In this document: in pieces, positions 17,879 through 27,515 of the stretch
Numbering within the stretch: the first letter of the stretch is position 1
Layout: each line of letters opens with the position of its first letter
Assembly (NCBI GenBank): GCA_029202485.1
Contig: CP119313.1
Location: forward strand, 248,001 to 312,000
Reading direction: 5' to 3'
DNA length: 64,000 nt
Source: Candidatus Pedobacter colombiensis
GTDB lineage: Bacteria; Bacteroidota; Bacteroidia; Sphingobacteriales; Sphingobacteriaceae
The notes under the pieces: generated by a model
Databases searched by the model: none
The model's input: the letters and a program-made list of their open reading frames with translations, nothing else
What the model was told of the DNA's origin: nothing
Program-made: the position numbers and the translations under genes

Positions 17879-18180
17879 AAAATACTTACGCTTGCCTTTT
17901 TGTTTTTAAAAGTGCCGATCAGTTCTCCGGTAACAAAATGCTTAAAATTAAGCGTGTCACTTTCCTTAAAGCGTTTTTTTACCATGCAGTATAAATGCAG
18001 GCATTTTATCCAGTTTAAGGCAGTGGCTTTATCTTTCCAGATTTCCGGATAAAGAAAAACCTCATTCCCTTCAATCTTTACTAAATTCTTTTGCTCCAGT
18101 TCATTTACATTGGCAATGATCTTTGCGGTTTGTGCGGCAAGGTTTGCATTGTTCTGTATTTTCTTTTTGGCGTAGATCAT
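17875..18180 (-). CDS. Hypothetical protein, about 101 aa
   Basis: An unrecognised small, Lys-rich cytoplasmic protein convergent with rlmF, overlapping it by 4 nt. The ATG at 18180 (MIYAKKK) is preferred; a longer frame to 18216 exists. It has a helical N-terminal half ([20 protein letters not shown]) and an end that reads like short strands ([18 protein letters not shown]). A CAAAGTAA just upstream resembles a minus-strand -7 element with one mismatch. Function unknown. Confidence 0.55.
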   Translation of the reverse strand: MIYAKKKIQNNANLAAQTAKIIANVNELEQKNLVKIEGNEVFLYPEIWKDKATALNWIKCLHLYCMVKKRFKESDTLNFKHFVTGELIGTFKNKKASVSIF

Positions 18181-18352
18181 TTTTTTAATTTGACAATACA
18201 AAGTAACGCAGCTCAAAGTTCAAATCCAATATGATTAGCTGTAGAACTGACATTTGATTTACAAACATTATTGATTAATGATGCGTTGTAATTATATGTT
18301 TAAAGAAGGTTAGGCCTTTTTAAAGACTGACCATTATCATAAAATATGTCAT

Positions 18353-19105
18353 ATGAAAAGTTTAGAGAATAAAGTTGCTGTTGTTACCGGAGCTGGTTCT
18401 GGTATTGGTAAAGCTGTTGCCTTTATCTTTGCTGCTAAAGGTGCAAAAGTTGTTGTTTCGGATATTAATGAGGAGCATGGAAACGCTGTGGTAGTGGAGA
18501 TCAAACAAAAAGGTGGTGAGGCGGTATTTATAAAAGCGGATACTTCCAAAGCAATTGATAATGATAGTTTGGTAAAGAAGGCTGTAGCCCATTATGGAGC
18601 TTTACACATTAGTGTAAACAATGCCGGAATTGGGGGAGAAGCAGCGCCTACAGGTGAATATCCTGTTGAAAGCTGGGATAAAGTAATTGGAATTAATCTG
18701 AGTGGTGTATTTTATGGTTTGCGTTATCAGATCCCTGCCATTTTGAAAAGCGGAGGTGGTAGCATTATTAATATGGCGTCTATTTTGGGACAGGTTGGTA
18801 CAAAATTCTCTCCTGCTTATGTGGCAGCTAAACACGGTGTAGTGGGCTTAACTAAATCTGCTGCACTTGAATATGCCGATCAGAAAATCCGCATTAATTC
18901 TGTCGGTCCGGGCTATATTAAAACGCCTTTGCTAGAGGAACACCTTAGCCCAGAACAGATGGAGGGATTGGTGAAATTACATCCAATAGGGCGTTTAGGC
19001 GAAGCGCAGGAAATTGCAGAGCTCGTATTGTGGTTAGCCTCTGATAAGGCTTCTTTTGTTACAGGAGCTTATTATGTTGCTGATGGTGGGTATCTTGCCC
19101 AATAA
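18353..19105 (+). CDS. Short-chain dehydrogenase/reductase (classical SDR)
   Basis: A 250-residue Rossmann oxidoreductase. TGAGSGIG at residues 12-19 binds the cofactor, NNAG follows near 90, the catalytic serine is in NMASILGQ and the YxxxK pair in AYVAAKHG. Asp after the second strand (VVSDIN) suggests NAD(H) preference. The closest recalled relatives are the glucose 1-dehydrogenase-like/cyclopentanol-like SDRs, but substrate cannot be read from sequence. The gene is single, with 173 bp of upstream DNA. Confidence 0.85.
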   Translation: MKSLENKVAVVTGAGSGIGKAVAFIFAAKGAKVVVSDINEEHGNAVVVEIKQKGGEAVFIKADTSKAIDNDSLVKKAVAHYGALHISVNNAGIGGEAAPTGEYPVESWDKVIGINLSGVFYGLRYQIPAILKSGGGSIINMASILGQVGTKFSPAYVAAKHGVVGLTKSAALEYADQKIRINSVGPGYIKTPLLEEHLSPEQMEGLVKLHPIGRLGEAQEIAELVLWLASDKASFVTGAYYVADGGYLAQ

Positions 19106-19115
19106 TAGAAAATAT

Positions 19116-20402
19116 TTATTCCAGTAATAAAGGTTCATCATCGTCATCTGTAAGGCTTAGCTGGATGCTATCTGTACCGGCTATGCCTTCAATAGATCCC
19201 CTGATGTGTGTTGCATTGAGCATCACTTTTTCCAGTTGTTTTTCTCTGGCCTTCCACAATTTCTCCATTGCATCGCGTTCCCGCTGTATGGATAGTTTCA
19301 TGCTCATAAACCCTTCCCTAATGGCTTTCCACTGCTCGGAAAATTCATTGCTGGTTAGATAATCATAAAGCATATACATTTTATCGCCGCGGTTTTCCTG
19401 AGATTTCGTTGCGCTGAATAGTTTAACGATACCATCTCTAAGGATATAAGAAACAGCTTTCACTTCTTCAAATGAACAAATCCATACCCCGTCCTTTTCC
19501 CCAAAAGAGTCCATTCCTTTTGGATAGGCCTGAGTTACAATTACAGCCACATCAACCCCCATACTGCGCATGTCTTTTTTCAGCTTCTCAATCCATTCCA
19601 TAGAGAAATCCTTGGTACGCTTGCTCTCGTAAATGATTTTACCGCAATCCTGGCCAAATTGGTTTCTGATGTGATGAACGCAGTCAGCTCCACGCACCCC
19701 CTTTCCAACTTCGCTAACCAGGTCAAAAGGAAAGGCATTCCGCAATAGCTCTTCCAGAATCAGTTCTTGCACTTCACCCTGAAGTTGCATAGATCCCTGT
19801 TCTGCCTTACGCTTCATTTCTTCTGCGAGTTTCTTCTGATCGTCAAGTTGTTTTTCTAGCTCTTTTACCCTTAGCTGATGTTCCGTGTCTTTTAAATTTG
19901 TTTTTTCAGCTTCCTGTTTACGGATTTGCTCCGTCATCTCCGCACGTTGTTCTTGTAACTTACGTTGGATTTCGAGCTCCAATTCTGCTTCCTTGTCCTT
20001 CATAGCCTGTTCTTTTTTCATAAAGTCCAGTTCTTTAGATCGCGCCAATTTCAGTTTCTCTTCATTTTCTTTATTGGCATTATCGAGCATTTGCAACTTA
20101 TTCTCAAAGTCAGAAGAGATGCTTTTACGTAAGTTTTCTTCCAATACACCCTGTAACTGCTTTTTCTCTTCTTCAAGTTTTAGTTCAAAAGCTTTGGCCT
20201 GCTCCTTTTTTTGAAGTTCAAAAGTCTGCTCTTGCAGCTTTTGCTGTTGCGCAAATTCAGTAAGCTTTTTATTGTATTCCTCATCCTTTTGCTTGGTAAA
20301 AGAAACCATCTTCTCACGAAGATCTTTTTTATACTCCTCGGCCATTACTTCTTCAATTGGAAAAGTGTGGGCACAATTAGGGCATTTTATTTCTGTAGAC
20401 AT
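19116..20402 (-). CDS. DUF2130 domain protein with long coiled coil
   Basis: A 428-residue protein. It begins with a lone CPNC pair (a half zinc ribbon), then has a Lys/Glu/Gln-rich coiled coil from about 25 to 205, then the DUF2130 domain (about 210-400). That domain has GADCVHHIRNQ, IIYESKRTKDFS and VAVIVTQAYPKGMDSFGEKDGV; the D...E.K arrangement resembles a PD-(D/E)XK nuclease core, which would imply DNA handling. The family has no established function that I know. It converges on the SDR gene and is followed upstream by a metalloregulator. Confidence 0.8.
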   Translation of the reverse strand: MSTEIKCPNCAHTFPIEEVMAEEYKKDLREKMVSFTKQKDEEYNKKLTEFAQQQKLQEQTFELQKKEQAKAFELKLEEEKKQLQGVLEENLRKSISSDFENKLQMLDNANKENEEKLKLARSKELDFMKKEQAMKDKEAELELEIQRKLQEQRAEMTEQIRKQEAEKTNLKDTEHQLRVKELEKQLDDQKKLAEEMKRKAEQGSMQLQGEVQELILEELLRNAFPFDLVSEVGKGVRGADCVHHIRNQFGQDCGKIIYESKRTKDFSMEWIEKLKKDMRSMGVDVAVIVTQAYPKGMDSFGEKDGVWICSFEEVKAVSYILRDGIVKLFSATKSQENRGDKMYMLYDYLTSNEFSEQWKAIREGFMSMKLSIQRERDAMEKLWKAREKQLEKVMLNATHIRGSIEGIAGTDSIQLSLTDDDDEPLLLE

Positions 20403-20445
20403 ATTTTGGGGTATTGGAGTTTAATGGAGCAGTACAAATCTACTA

Positions 20446-21108
20446 CTATCTCTTTACAAACAAGCTTTCTGCAAATTTCATGGACACACTTCTTGGTTCT
20501 TCCTCTTCAATTTGGATATTTAGTGAGCCATCAAAGTCTATCACTTCTAATACTTTGATTTTGGTGCCGATGGTGATGCTTAGTTTTTCAAGATATTGAA
20601 GAAATGGGGTAGAGGTATCCTTAACAGCAACAACCTTGCATACCTCGCCAATTGTTACTGCTGATAATAAAGTTTTGTCGATGGAAGGAATCTCGCCATT
20701 GGCTTTCGGAATTGGGTCTCCATGTGGATCAAACTCCGGGAAATCAAGAAATTCTTCCAACCTGTTGACCAGTTTTTCAGATTGAATATGCTCCAGTTGT
20801 TCCGCTACCTCATGTACCTCATCCCAGCTAAAATCTAGTTTTTTGTATAAGAAGGTTTCCCAAAGTCTATGTTTTCTCAATATAGCAGTTGCTTTCTTTC
20901 TACCTAGCTCGGAGAGTGAAATTTTACCATATTTCTGGTAAATAACCAGCTCTTTTTCTTTCAGCTTTTTAAGCATATCAGTAGCTGTAGCAGGTTTTAC
21001 ACCTAAATAGGCTGCCATTTCGTTGGTGCCGACTTCCGGTTTTTCTTCGTTTTGAAAGCTGAGCATTAATAACGCTTTTAAATAGTTTTCTTCTGTATAA
21101 GATAGCAT
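20446..21108 (-). CDS. DtxR/MntR-family metal-dependent repressor
   Basis: A 220-residue regulator with three parts: a winged helix at about 5-65 (TNEMAAYLGVKPATATDML is the recognition region), the metal-binding dimerisation domain at about 70-140 (ETFLYKKL, HEVAEQLEHIQSEKL, FDPHGDPIP), and a C-terminal SH3/FeoA-like domain at about 145-220. It senses Fe(II) or Mn(II). No transporter is adjacent; feoAB lies 17 kb away and could be a target, but that is speculative. Confidence 0.9.
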   Translation of the reverse strand: MLSYTEENYLKALLMLSFQNEEKPEVGTNEMAAYLGVKPATATDMLKKLKEKELVIYQKYGKISLSELGRKKATAILRKHRLWETFLYKKLDFSWDEVHEVAEQLEHIQSEKLVNRLEEFLDFPEFDPHGDPIPKANGEIPSIDKTLLSAVTIGEVCKVVAVKDTSTPFLQYLEKLSITIGTKIKVLEVIDFDGSLNIQIEEEEPRSVSMKFAESLFVKR

Positions 21109-21112
21109 CCTG

Positions 21113-21120
21113 CAAACTTA
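21113..21120 (-). promoter_or_regulatory. -7 element next to the DtxR-family start codon
   Basis: Minus-strand TAAGTTTG ends 4 nt before the ATG. Transcription from it would begin at or next to the start codon. A correctly spaced -33 is not visible. Confidence 0.35.
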
Positions 21121-21167
21121 GATAAATAGTTTTTAATATGTTTCTGGAAATCAATTAACTTTATGGC

Positions 21168-22310
21168 ATGATTTACCGTACAACGTATCAGGCAGCAAAA
21201 ATTATCGCTCCGAAAGTGGAAGCGATTTTTGCACAACACCTTGCTGCTGCTACCGAGAGCGGTGAAGAAGATCTTGCACCACTGCCTACTGCAAATGTTG
21301 TTGAGGCAATTATTGATGCTACTTTTTGGGCAAGTTTACGCAAAGAGGAGGGGCACTCTCCAAAAATATCTCTTGCCTTTTTGCCACCCGAACAAGCCGG
21401 TAATCCCTTGCTTTTTAAGCATCGGTTACCTTTAAATCCTGGTACACTTACCAAAATTGCTCCTGGAGTAGAACGTGCAGGTATCCACCTGGGGATTTGG
21501 ATAGAGGAAGGTGAATTATATGTATGGGGAACTACGGTGAGTATCCCTAATTTTTGTTTCGTACTGGATGTTTCTGAGCCGGCATTATTGGTGATTAAAC
21601 ACCGTAGAATTTACGGCTTCGGAAAGTTTACAAATATTGCAGTACTTAAGGGCGATCAGGTAAAAATGGTAGATGGGAATCATACCAATGTACCCGATTG
21701 TCCGCCAATGCTCATGTCACTTCTTGATCTTACCGTACCATCTTATTGGAATGACTCTGTTAATGTATTGATACAGCTGGCAGTCTCAATGAGAGCACAT
21801 GGCAGAGGAGGAACCCTGTTGGTTGTCCCAACTGAAACAAGAAACTGGCTCCAATCTATTATAAAGCCGATCCAATATGGTATACAGCCATCATTTACGG
21901 GCTTATCTAAATTATTGCAACAAGACAGGAAAGAAGCCAGTCAGATTTTTTGGCAAACAGCATTAAAACGAGAAGTTGAACATCTCGCCGGATTAACGGC
22001 AGTGGATGGTGCAACCATTATCAGCAATGAATATGAATTGCTGGCTTTTGGAGCCAAAATAGGTCGGGCCAAGGGAAAAGAGAATATTGATGAGCTGTCG
22101 TTTTCAGAGCCAATTTATGGAGGTTCGGCCGTTGTAATGCATCCTGCAAAAGTAGGAGGCACCAGGCATCTTTCGGCTGCCCAGTTTGTTCATGACCAGA
22201 GAGATGCTACTGCGCTTGTGGCTTCGCAAGATGGACATTTTACCATTTATACCTGGTCTTCAGAACAACGCCGGGTTCAGGCACATCGGATAGATACGCT
22301 ACTACTTTAA
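21168..22310 (+). CDS. Putative DisA-N-like sensor protein (DACNV type)
   Basis: A 380-residue cytoplasmic protein without signal or membrane segments. The central SMRAHGRGGTLLVVP and the later VDGATIISNEYELLAFGAKI and SGQDGHFTIYTWS-like end recall DisA-N (diadenylate cyclase-like) folds, where a DGA and an RHxxA/GxxG strand frame the nucleotide site. I associate this with the 'DACNV' sensor group from memory, at moderate certainty. Catalytic di-nucleotide cyclase residues do not look complete, so nucleotide sensing is more likely than synthesis. It is divergent from the DtxR-family gene with 59 bp between starts. Confidence 0.5.
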   Translation: MIYRTTYQAAKIIAPKVEAIFAQHLAAATESGEEDLAPLPTANVVEAIIDATFWASLRKEEGHSPKISLAFLPPEQAGNPLLFKHRLPLNPGTLTKIAPGVERAGIHLGIWIEEGELYVWGTTVSIPNFCFVLDVSEPALLVIKHRRIYGFGKFTNIAVLKGDQVKMVDGNHTNVPDCPPMLMSLLDLTVPSYWNDSVNVLIQLAVSMRAHGRGGTLLVVPTETRNWLQSIIKPIQYGIQPSFTGLSKLLQQDRKEASQIFWQTALKREVEHLAGLTAVDGATIISNEYELLAFGAKIGRAKGKENIDELSFSEPIYGGSAVVMHPAKVGGTRHLSAAQFVHDQRDATALVASQDGHFTIYTWSSEQRRVQAHRIDTLLL

Positions 22311-22318
22311 AATAAGCT

Positions 22319-22477
22319 TTAAGAGAAAATAATTGCACCGATTATGACGCTTAGGAACAGTATGATCATAACAATACGATCTATATTAATCCATTCTTTT
22401 CTGGTTAAAGGCCTTTCTGCTTTTTCTTCTTTTTGCCTGGCAAAAGTGTGAAGAATTGAACTCAATTTGATTAACAT
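22319..22477 (-). CDS. Small single-pass membrane protein (52 aa)
   Basis: A 52-codon frame, ATG at 22475-22477 and TAA at 22319-22321. The N-terminal half is charged (ARQKEEKAERPLTRKEW) and the C-terminal half is a clean transmembrane helix (IVMIILFLSVIIGAIIF). It fills most of an otherwise empty 401-bp interval (22311-22711); the rest of that interval holds only the padR promoter and AT-rich DNA. It converges on the DisA-N-like gene with 8 nt between stops. No conserved family is recognised. Confidence 0.5.
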   Translation of the reverse strand: MLIKLSSILHTFARQKEEKAERPLTRKEWINIDRIVMIILFLSVIIGAIIFS

Positions 22478-22675
22478 AGGTAATGTAATTTGTAGATGTC
22501 TCTATAAATAGGCAAACTGTGCGCCATGATTGTTAGAAAATGTGGAATTGTTAATAACTTTCATTTTTTCTTCTTTTCTGTTAATTTTCTCTTTTAATCC
22601 TCAAATTGTAAATAAATTATTGTATTGATAATCAGATTGATAAAGTTTTATTTGTTCTTTTTATAGTACTATGTA

Positions 22676-22707
22676 TTGCATATTACTATATAAAACATAT
22701 AACTTTG
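22676..22707 (+). promoter_or_regulatory. Promoter of padR-pspC
   Basis: TTG at 22676-22678, 21-nt spacer, TAACTTTG at 22700-22707. The element ends 4 nt before the padR ATG at 22712, which would give a leaderless or nearly leaderless mRNA. Confidence 0.55.
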
Positions 22708-22711
22708 TATT

Positions 22712-23080
22712 ATGATAGCAGAAAATACGCAAACGCAAATGCGAAAGGGCATACTTGAATACTGTGTGCTGCTTATTATATCGAGAGGCGAGATCTATGC
22801 TTCAGATATTATCGCGGAATTAAAACAGGCAAAATTGCTTGTGGTAGAGGGGACGCTCTACCCATTGCTTACCCGTTTAAAGAACAACGGTTTGTTGAGC
22901 TATAATTGGGTAGAATCAACTTCAGGACCACCACGTAAGTATTATGTACTTACTGAAGATGGGAAAACTATTTTAAAACAACTTGATACTACATGGGAAG
23001 AATTGGCTTATGCCATTACTACTTCCAGAAAAGTAGCAGATCAGGAATCTAAAAGACCAACTAATCAAACCGAATTATGA
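22712..23080 (+). CDS. PadR family transcriptional regulator
   Basis: A 122-residue winged-helix regulator of the short PadR type. The family core is KGILEYCVLLIIS, YASDIIAEL, VVEGTLYPLLTRLKNNGLL and GPPRKYYVLTEDG. It overlaps the next gene by ATGA. PadR-PspC pairs are recurrent in Bacteroidota, suggesting that this protein regulates its own envelope-stress-like operon; the effector is unknown. Confidence 0.93.
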   Translation: MIAENTQTQMRKGILEYCVLLIISRGEIYASDIIAELKQAKLLVVEGTLYPLLTRLKNNGLLSYNWVESTSGPPRKYYVLTEDGKTILKQLDTTWEELAYAITTSRKVADQESKRPTNQTEL

Positions 23081-24624
23081 AGAAGACTCACAACATAAAT
23101 ATCGGCAACTCAATCATTCACATTGAAGAGGATGCTTACGAAATGCTCACCGTTTATTTAAATGAGGTGAAACAGCATTTTTCAAAAAATGCAGATGACT
23201 TTGAAATTGTAACAGACATTGAGAACCGGATTGCAGAAATGTTTGCAGAAAAGCTTTCTGCCCAACAAAAACAAGTAATCAATATGGAAGATGTTCAATC
23301 TGTTATGCAACAGATGGGCTCTGTAAGGGATTTTGAAACGTTGGAAGGATCTGGAGAAGAAAACATATCGGTCCCTGAATATGATCCGATTAAAAAATTA
23401 TACAGAGATACAGACCAAGCTATGGTGGCAGGTGTTTGTGCAGGTTTGGGGCATTATCTGGACATTGATGCTAAATGGGTAAGATTATTCACGCTCCTTA
23501 CCATTTTTCTGTTCGGATCTGGAGTGTTGATTTATATCATCTTCTGGATTATGGTACCCAAAGCAAAAACCAGATTTGAAAAAATGGCTATGTATGGTGA
23601 GGAACCTACCCTGCGCGGATTTGCCAATAGTCATTTCCATCCACTTGTAAAGCATTCTCGTGGATTTTTAGCTGAGTTTTTTGAGGTGATTGGAAACTTT
23701 CTTCAAGGTGCCGGTAAAATAATCCTTAAAACTATAGCCGGTGGGATTGCACTTTTTGGCTCGCTGTTGTTACTGGCATTCATTGTTGCCATAGCAGCTT
23801 TATTTGGTTTTTGGGATGGTAATATCTTTACTTATTTCCCTTTAAGCATGGTAGACCGGGGTTCCATTCCTGCAATCGTAATCGCCTTTTTTGTTGTCTT
23901 CGGTATTCCTGTTTTTGCCCTTGTTCTGTTTTCTGTAAGAGTTGCTTTTAATGGTAAAGCGATTTCTAAGGCATTCTCTTTTGGAATGTTAATTGTTTGG
24001 CTTGTCGGAGTGTTTTTTAGCATTTTTTATATCGCAAAAATATCGTCTGAATTCAAAGAAACAGCTGAGTTTACTCAGGTAAGTAACTTTAAAGCTTATC
24101 CAGCCTATACCCTCGAAATCAACAGATCCAGGTTTTTTACCAAAGAAGATAGTCTTAATTTTCAAATCGATCCTAAGAATTACAGGGGGAAGAAAATCTT
24201 AAATAAGACGAGAGGGGCTTTTGACATGCCTGCAAATATTAGACTAAGAATAGAGAAGAGTGATAATAAGACCGTATCCTTGAGCCAAAATTATAGGTCA
24301 GATGGGAAAACTTTCGAAATTGCATTAAAGAACGCTCAGAATATACATTACGATTTTCTGCAGCAGGATTCACTACTTACTTTTAGTCCACGGTTACAAT
24401 TTCTTCAAAATGCTAATTGGCGAAATCAGCGGGTAGAACTGGTGCTTAAAGTACCGGTAGGGACTCAATTGAAGATCCAAAGAGAGTTTGAATGGTCCAT
24501 CGCCAGTCACAATTACTGGCGATGTGACGAAAAAGCTTCTGGTGATAAAATGACCAAATGGATCATGACAGAAGATGGATTGGAATGTGTAAAAACACTC
24601 AAAAAGGACAACGAGGAAGAATAA
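23077..24624 (+). CDS. PspC domain membrane protein
   Basis: A 515-residue protein. A short N-terminal cytoplasmic domain is followed by a PspC domain at about 105-165 (LYRDTDQAMVAGVCAGLGHYLDID, then two close hydrophobic helices). Three or four more helices fall between about 205 and 335, and the last 170 residues are a soluble, beta-rich domain that is probably periplasmic. PspC in Enterobacteria is a phage-shock sensor in the inner membrane. Translation is coupled to padR by a 4-nt overlap. The stop is 2 nt from the convergent gene's stop. Confidence 0.85.
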   Translation: MKKTHNINIGNSIIHIEEDAYEMLTVYLNEVKQHFSKNADDFEIVTDIENRIAEMFAEKLSAQQKQVINMEDVQSVMQQMGSVRDFETLEGSGEENISVPEYDPIKKLYRDTDQAMVAGVCAGLGHYLDIDAKWVRLFTLLTIFLFGSGVLIYIIFWIMVPKAKTRFEKMAMYGEEPTLRGFANSHFHPLVKHSRGFLAEFFEVIGNFLQGAGKIILKTIAGGIALFGSLLLLAFIVAIAALFGFWDGNIFTYFPLSMVDRGSIPAIVIAFFVVFGIPVFALVLFSVRVAFNGKAISKAFSFGMLIVWLVGVFFSIFYIAKISSEFKETAEFTQVSNFKAYPAYTLEINRSRFFTKEDSLNFQIDPKNYRGKKILNKTRGAFDMPANIRLRIEKSDNKTVSLSQNYRSDGKTFEIALKNAQNIHYDFLQQDSLLTFSPRLQFLQNANWRNQRVELVLKVPVGTQLKIQREFEWSIASHNYWRCDEKASGDKMTKWIMTEDGLECVKTLKKDNEEE

Positions 24625-24626
24625 GT

Positions 24627-27356
24627 CTATTTCACTGTATAGCGGTAGACAAAGCGGCCAATGTTTCCGTTCTTGTCTACCCCTTCAATGACAGCTTTGT
24701 AAGTGCCCTTCCCATCCGCATTATAGTATTCTAATGATAATCCACCAGCAGCAGTTGTGATTACGTTAGGATTCCAATAAATAGTACTGCGTAAATCGTT
24801 AAAGTTATAAGTTGCCGCAGCATTAACATATTTAGGTGAGTAGAATTCACGTTGCTTACTAAAGCCTTTAGGTCTAATCTTAAGCACACTTGGATCCGGA
24901 ATTAATTTTTTAAACTCTTCCATGCTCATTTTGGTACCTTTAGGTGCTTTTTTGGTATTAATTACCAATACTCCATTGGTATTGTACATTCTGTTTACAG
25001 TACCCAACTCATCTTTGGTAAATACCTCTACGTTTTCTACATCAGCTGATTGTACACTGGCAAGCCCAAAATAATCTATTGGCATACCATTTAGAAAAAT
25101 TTGTACTGGTACGCGGCTACCTTGCTGGTAATCTCGGTTTACATAGAAGTTGTTCTCGTAAAAAATAAGTCCGGTAGCCATAGTTTGGAGACACATGGTT
25201 AGCATATTACAATCCTTAAAGCGATCGCCTTCTATTAATGTACCCGAAATGGAGCTTAAACCTGCAAGAGCCGGATAATCAGCGTGACTTGGTCTTTTCG
25301 CTTTAGCACCCTCAATTTTTACTTCCTTAAGCTGACGTAAATAGCTGTACTGTCTTTTACTGTTGTTTAGATATGCAGATAAAGTACTGTCGATATTGGT
25401 TACCTCTTGGGCAGGATAAGGGTTTTTGGTGATCTGTGGAGAAGGCTGTCCATCCAATAAAACCATCAGGTTATTCCCATTAGGATTATATTTTGCACTG
25501 ATAACCACTTCTGATGAATCAGGAAAATTAAGGTTTTGAAAAGCGAAAATTCCGGATGGGCTGGTGATGGTTTCAACCCCAATTCTTGTGCCGGGAACAG
25601 TTAAGCGTAAATTACCCTTTCTTACAGGCATACCTGTACGGTCTCTTAAAGTTCCGGTTAGTACCATACTCTGTTCAGGTATAAAGCTAACCGGAGGAAA
25701 TTTACCTTCAATAATCTCTTTATAAGCATATCTGCGAAAGCCCTGTGTAAGTAGCAAAACATCTAAGTCCGCTAGTTTTTTAGCGTTGGTTTTATTAAAA
25801 TAATAATTAGGCTTTTCTACATAACCCTTTAAGTCCGAAGTAAGTAATAATGAGCTTAAGATTGTAATTTCCGAATTTTCATCTACCGGCACCTTTTGTT
25901 CATCAGTTACTGCGATGGAGAAATTCCCATCTGCAAATTGAGTAGCATTCTTAGCGGTTACTGCCAGTTTAACTTTTTGGCGTGGCTTGTAGGTTGGGAG
26001 ATCAGTTTTTAATGAAAGCTTTATCCCATTTGGCTGATAGTTAAAAGCAAGCCTTTCACTTATAGGTTCGCCCGTTTCAGAGAATAGTGTGATTTGAACA
26101 ATGCCTTCCGGAAATTTGTCTTTAGGAATTTTTGCTGCGGTTACCTGATTAATTAATTTTGTTTTAGCAGCATAATAGACCATTGTTCCATTCGTGGCTA
26201 CTATAAATAAGTTTTTATTTTTATTGGCCTCAAAATAAGGACCATTAGCCACTATTTTTAAGTTGAATGTTAGTGAATCAGTATTGTTAACCTGGGCAAC
26301 TATTCCGGATTCAAGTGTTTTTGGCAGGTCAAAACTTTTAGTGGTACCATCATTAAAAGTGACATTGGCTTTATAAGCCTTTCCCGTTTCAGCATTCATA
26401 TAAAAGGACCCCATACCCAGGTGAGTAGAGCTAAAATCAATTAGTTTAGTGCCATTGTTGTCAACTATCGAGCCTTTCAAGTCAATACCTGCGCCATTCC
26501 CATTAATGGCTTTGAAGCCAATACGAGATGCAATTCCGGCAACTAGTTCACCCCCTTCCGGAAAAAACTGAACATCATAAGCCGCGGCAGTAGTCGGTTT
26601 AAGTTTAAAAGAAGAAGTGACGATATCCTTATCCGTCATGTTAATATCTGTAATCAATTCCCCCTCTTTAATTTTGTCGCTTTTTCGTGGGTCTATTTTT
26701 ATCCTTAAAAAACCATTTAGATCAGTAGTTCCCTTGCCCTTAGCTACCACGTCGTAATTTGATAAAACTCTCCAGTTTACTGTTTTATTAGCTTGAATCA
26801 CATTGTCGCGGTTTTTAAACTGTATGACAGCATCAATAACCTGGGTTTTATCAGTTTCTGTAGTTTTGTAACTAAGTAGTGTGTTGACTTGCTTTTCAAT
26901 AGCCTCTCCAATAGGAATCGTTTTACTAAAGAAATAATCCTCACTAAAGTTTAGCATCCATACCGTATAAGCTTTAACATAGTAATTGCCTTGTTGATAA
27001 GTGCCGGGAGTGAGTGGAATGTTTCCACTAGCTACGCCACCAACTACAGGAAGTTTTATCGTTTGTACCAGTGAGTCTTTGTTGTTGATGACATCAACGT
27101 ATACTATTTTACTTAACAAAGAGGGAAGATTTTGTTCCATTGTTAAATAAGCTTTAAACCACATGGTATCTGCAACGCTATAATATGGCTTGTCGAAATG
27201 CAGGTATACCTTTTCTATTGGCCGTTCGTCATTTAACTTTTTAGTTTTCTTTAAAATGTTATCTAAAACGATACTGTCCTGCTGTGCAAAGGCTGAAAAC
27301 TGCACCGCAGTTGAAAGTAATATTAGGGCAATCGCAAATTTTATAAATCTCATCAA
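24627..27356 (-). CDS. Large secreted MG2/CarbopepD/TonB-plug domain protein
   Basis: A 909-residue exported protein (signal peptide about 1-24). Residues about 40-150 resemble an alpha-2-macroglobulin MG2 domain (HFDKPYYSVADTMWFKAYL). About 565-640 is a carboxypeptidase-regulatory-like fold (TGTLRDRTGMPV, SPSGIFAFQNL). About 690-810 is a TonB-dependent receptor plug (VPVQIFLNGMPIDYFGL, VENVEVFTKDE, GVLVINTKK). There is no barrel after the plug, so it is not a transporter by itself. Such proteins are common in Bacteroidota and their role is not known. Confidence 0.8.
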   Translation of the reverse strand: MMRFIKFAIALILLSTAVQFSAFAQQDSIVLDNILKKTKKLNDERPIEKVYLHFDKPYYSVADTMWFKAYLTMEQNLPSLLSKIVYVDVINNKDSLVQTIKLPVVGGVASGNIPLTPGTYQQGNYYVKAYTVWMLNFSEDYFFSKTIPIGEAIEKQVNTLLSYKTTETDKTQVIDAVIQFKNRDNVIQANKTVNWRVLSNYDVVAKGKGTTDLNGFLRIKIDPRKSDKIKEGELITDINMTDKDIVTSSFKLKPTTAAAYDVQFFPEGGELVAGIASRIGFKAINGNGAGIDLKGSIVDNNGTKLIDFSSTHLGMGSFYMNAETGKAYKANVTFNDGTTKSFDLPKTLESGIVAQVNNTDSLTFNLKIVANGPYFEANKNKNLFIVATNGTMVYYAAKTKLINQVTAAKIPKDKFPEGIVQITLFSETGEPISERLAFNYQPNGIKLSLKTDLPTYKPRQKVKLAVTAKNATQFADGNFSIAVTDEQKVPVDENSEITILSSLLLTSDLKGYVEKPNYYFNKTNAKKLADLDVLLLTQGFRRYAYKEIIEGKFPPVSFIPEQSMVLTGTLRDRTGMPVRKGNLRLTVPGTRIGVETITSPSGIFAFQNLNFPDSSEVVISAKYNPNGNNLMVLLDGQPSPQITKNPYPAQEVTNIDSTLSAYLNNSKRQYSYLRQLKEVKIEGAKAKRPSHADYPALAGLSSISGTLIEGDRFKDCNMLTMCLQTMATGLIFYENNFYVNRDYQQGSRVPVQIFLNGMPIDYFGLASVQSADVENVEVFTKDELGTVNRMYNTNGVLVINTKKAPKGTKMSMEEFKKLIPDPSVLKIRPKGFSKQREFYSPKYVNAAATYNFNDLRSTIYWNPNVITTAAGGLSLEYYNADGKGTYKAVIEGVDKNGNIGRFVYRYTVK

Positions 27357-27460
27357 TATGGTTGTATGCTAATTAATATTGCTAATATATTCATTTATGA
27401 ACTGAATAGGTTAACAACCACACATGTTTAACATTTTTTGACAGTTGGGAGGTGAAGTAA

Positions 27461-27505
27461 AAAAGAAGCCGCCTCATAAACTGGTTATGAGACGGCCTCT
27501 TCTTT
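27461..27505 (-). terminator. Terminator after the nitroreductase gene
   Basis: A long imperfect stem (arms about 27463-27479 and 27485-27501, two mismatches) with loop ACTGG. On the minus strand it ends in a run of six Us, just past the nitroreductase stop. Confidence 0.7.
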
Positions 27506-27515
27506 GAAAAATTTT

